The notes beneath the pieces were generated by a model. It did not search any database and had not been told where the DNA came from. It saw only the letters and a list, made by a program, of their open reading frames with translations. The position numbers and the translations under genes are program-made. Positions 22,309 to 22,370 of a DNA stretch of 22,370 nucleotides are shown one piece after another. Numbering within the stretch: the first letter of the stretch is position 1; every line of letters starts with the position of its first letter. This DNA comes from Peptococcaceae bacterium UBA5356 (GTDB lineage: Bacteria; Bacillota; Peptococcia; DRI-13; DTU073). The stretch is from the NCBI GenBank assembly GCA_002407935.1, contig DHPU01000025.1, forward strand, positions 2,002-24,371, read 5' to 3'.

Positions 22309-22370
22309 ATGCAACAACAAAACATAAGACCTGGACAACAGCGGTCGGGACAAGCAACTGGACAACAACA
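22309..22370 (+). CDS. Start of a glutamine-rich protein, truncated by the window end
   Basis: ATG 22309 behind a strong site (AAAAAAGGAGG, 22293-22303). The 20 complete codons read MQQQNIRPGQQ then RSGQATGQQ, and the frame is open to the end. Gln/Gly-rich N-termini like this are common in CotF/YhcQ-type spore coat proteins of Clostridia, but 20 residues cannot decide the family. A CATAAATT at 22267-22274 resembles a mother-cell -10 box, without a matching upstream AC. Confidence 0.65.
   Translation, partial: MQQQNIRPGQQRSGQATGQQ

Overview
The window looks like chromosome of an anaerobic, endospore-forming Firmicute (class Clostridia, Peptococcaceae-like). The evidence is a class III (oxygen-sensitive) ribonucleotide reductase with its radical-SAM activase, a small [FeFe]-hydrogenase-like protein, the sporulation membrane protein YtaF, a cysteine-rich coat-like protein, a CgeB-like glycosyltransferase, strong AGGAGG-type ribosome sites and a moderately AT-rich composition. 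No insertion sequence, prophage, CRISPR array or rRNA is visible.

Region 1 (31-6809, all +) is a surface-glycan locus: a Gfo/Idh/MocA dehydrogenase, an 18-cysteine protein, a CgeB-type glycosyltransferase, a WbqC-family protein, a sugar N-formyltransferase-like enzyme, a DegT-type aminotransferase and a UDP-N-acetylglucosamine 6-dehydrogenase-like enzyme. The four sugar enzymes match the WbpA-WbpB-WbpE route to UDP-3-amino-GlcNAc-uronate, but a formyltransferase stands where the acetyltransferase WbpD is expected. Sigma-K-like promoters (AC-N16/17-CATAnnnT) precede the cysteine-rich gene and the UDP-sugar dehydrogenase gene. My main hypothesis is a late-sporulation pathway that puts a 3-formamido uronic acid on the spore surface.

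Region 2 (6810-10736) holds nrdD-nrdG (+), a convergent HAD phosphatase (-), and an independent 44-residue gene with its own promoter, ribosome site and terminator. Region 3 (10781-18928) is housekeeping and redox/signalling: recD2 (+), the tyrS-DUF4931 pair (-), an [FeFe]-hydrogenase-like gene (+), a PAS-GGDEF-HD-GYP protein (-) and argB (-). Region 4 (19019-20400) has ytaF behind a third sigma-K-like promoter, an ECF-transporter S component preceded by AUG-stop elements, and a structured junction with a convergent gene.

Region 5 (20361-22370) has a secreted beta-propeller-like protein (-), a non-canonical tRNA with a GUG anticodon on the minus strand that has its own promoter and terminator, a normal tRNA-Val(GAC) with a perfect consensus promoter, and the first codons of a glutamine-rich protein that runs off the end.
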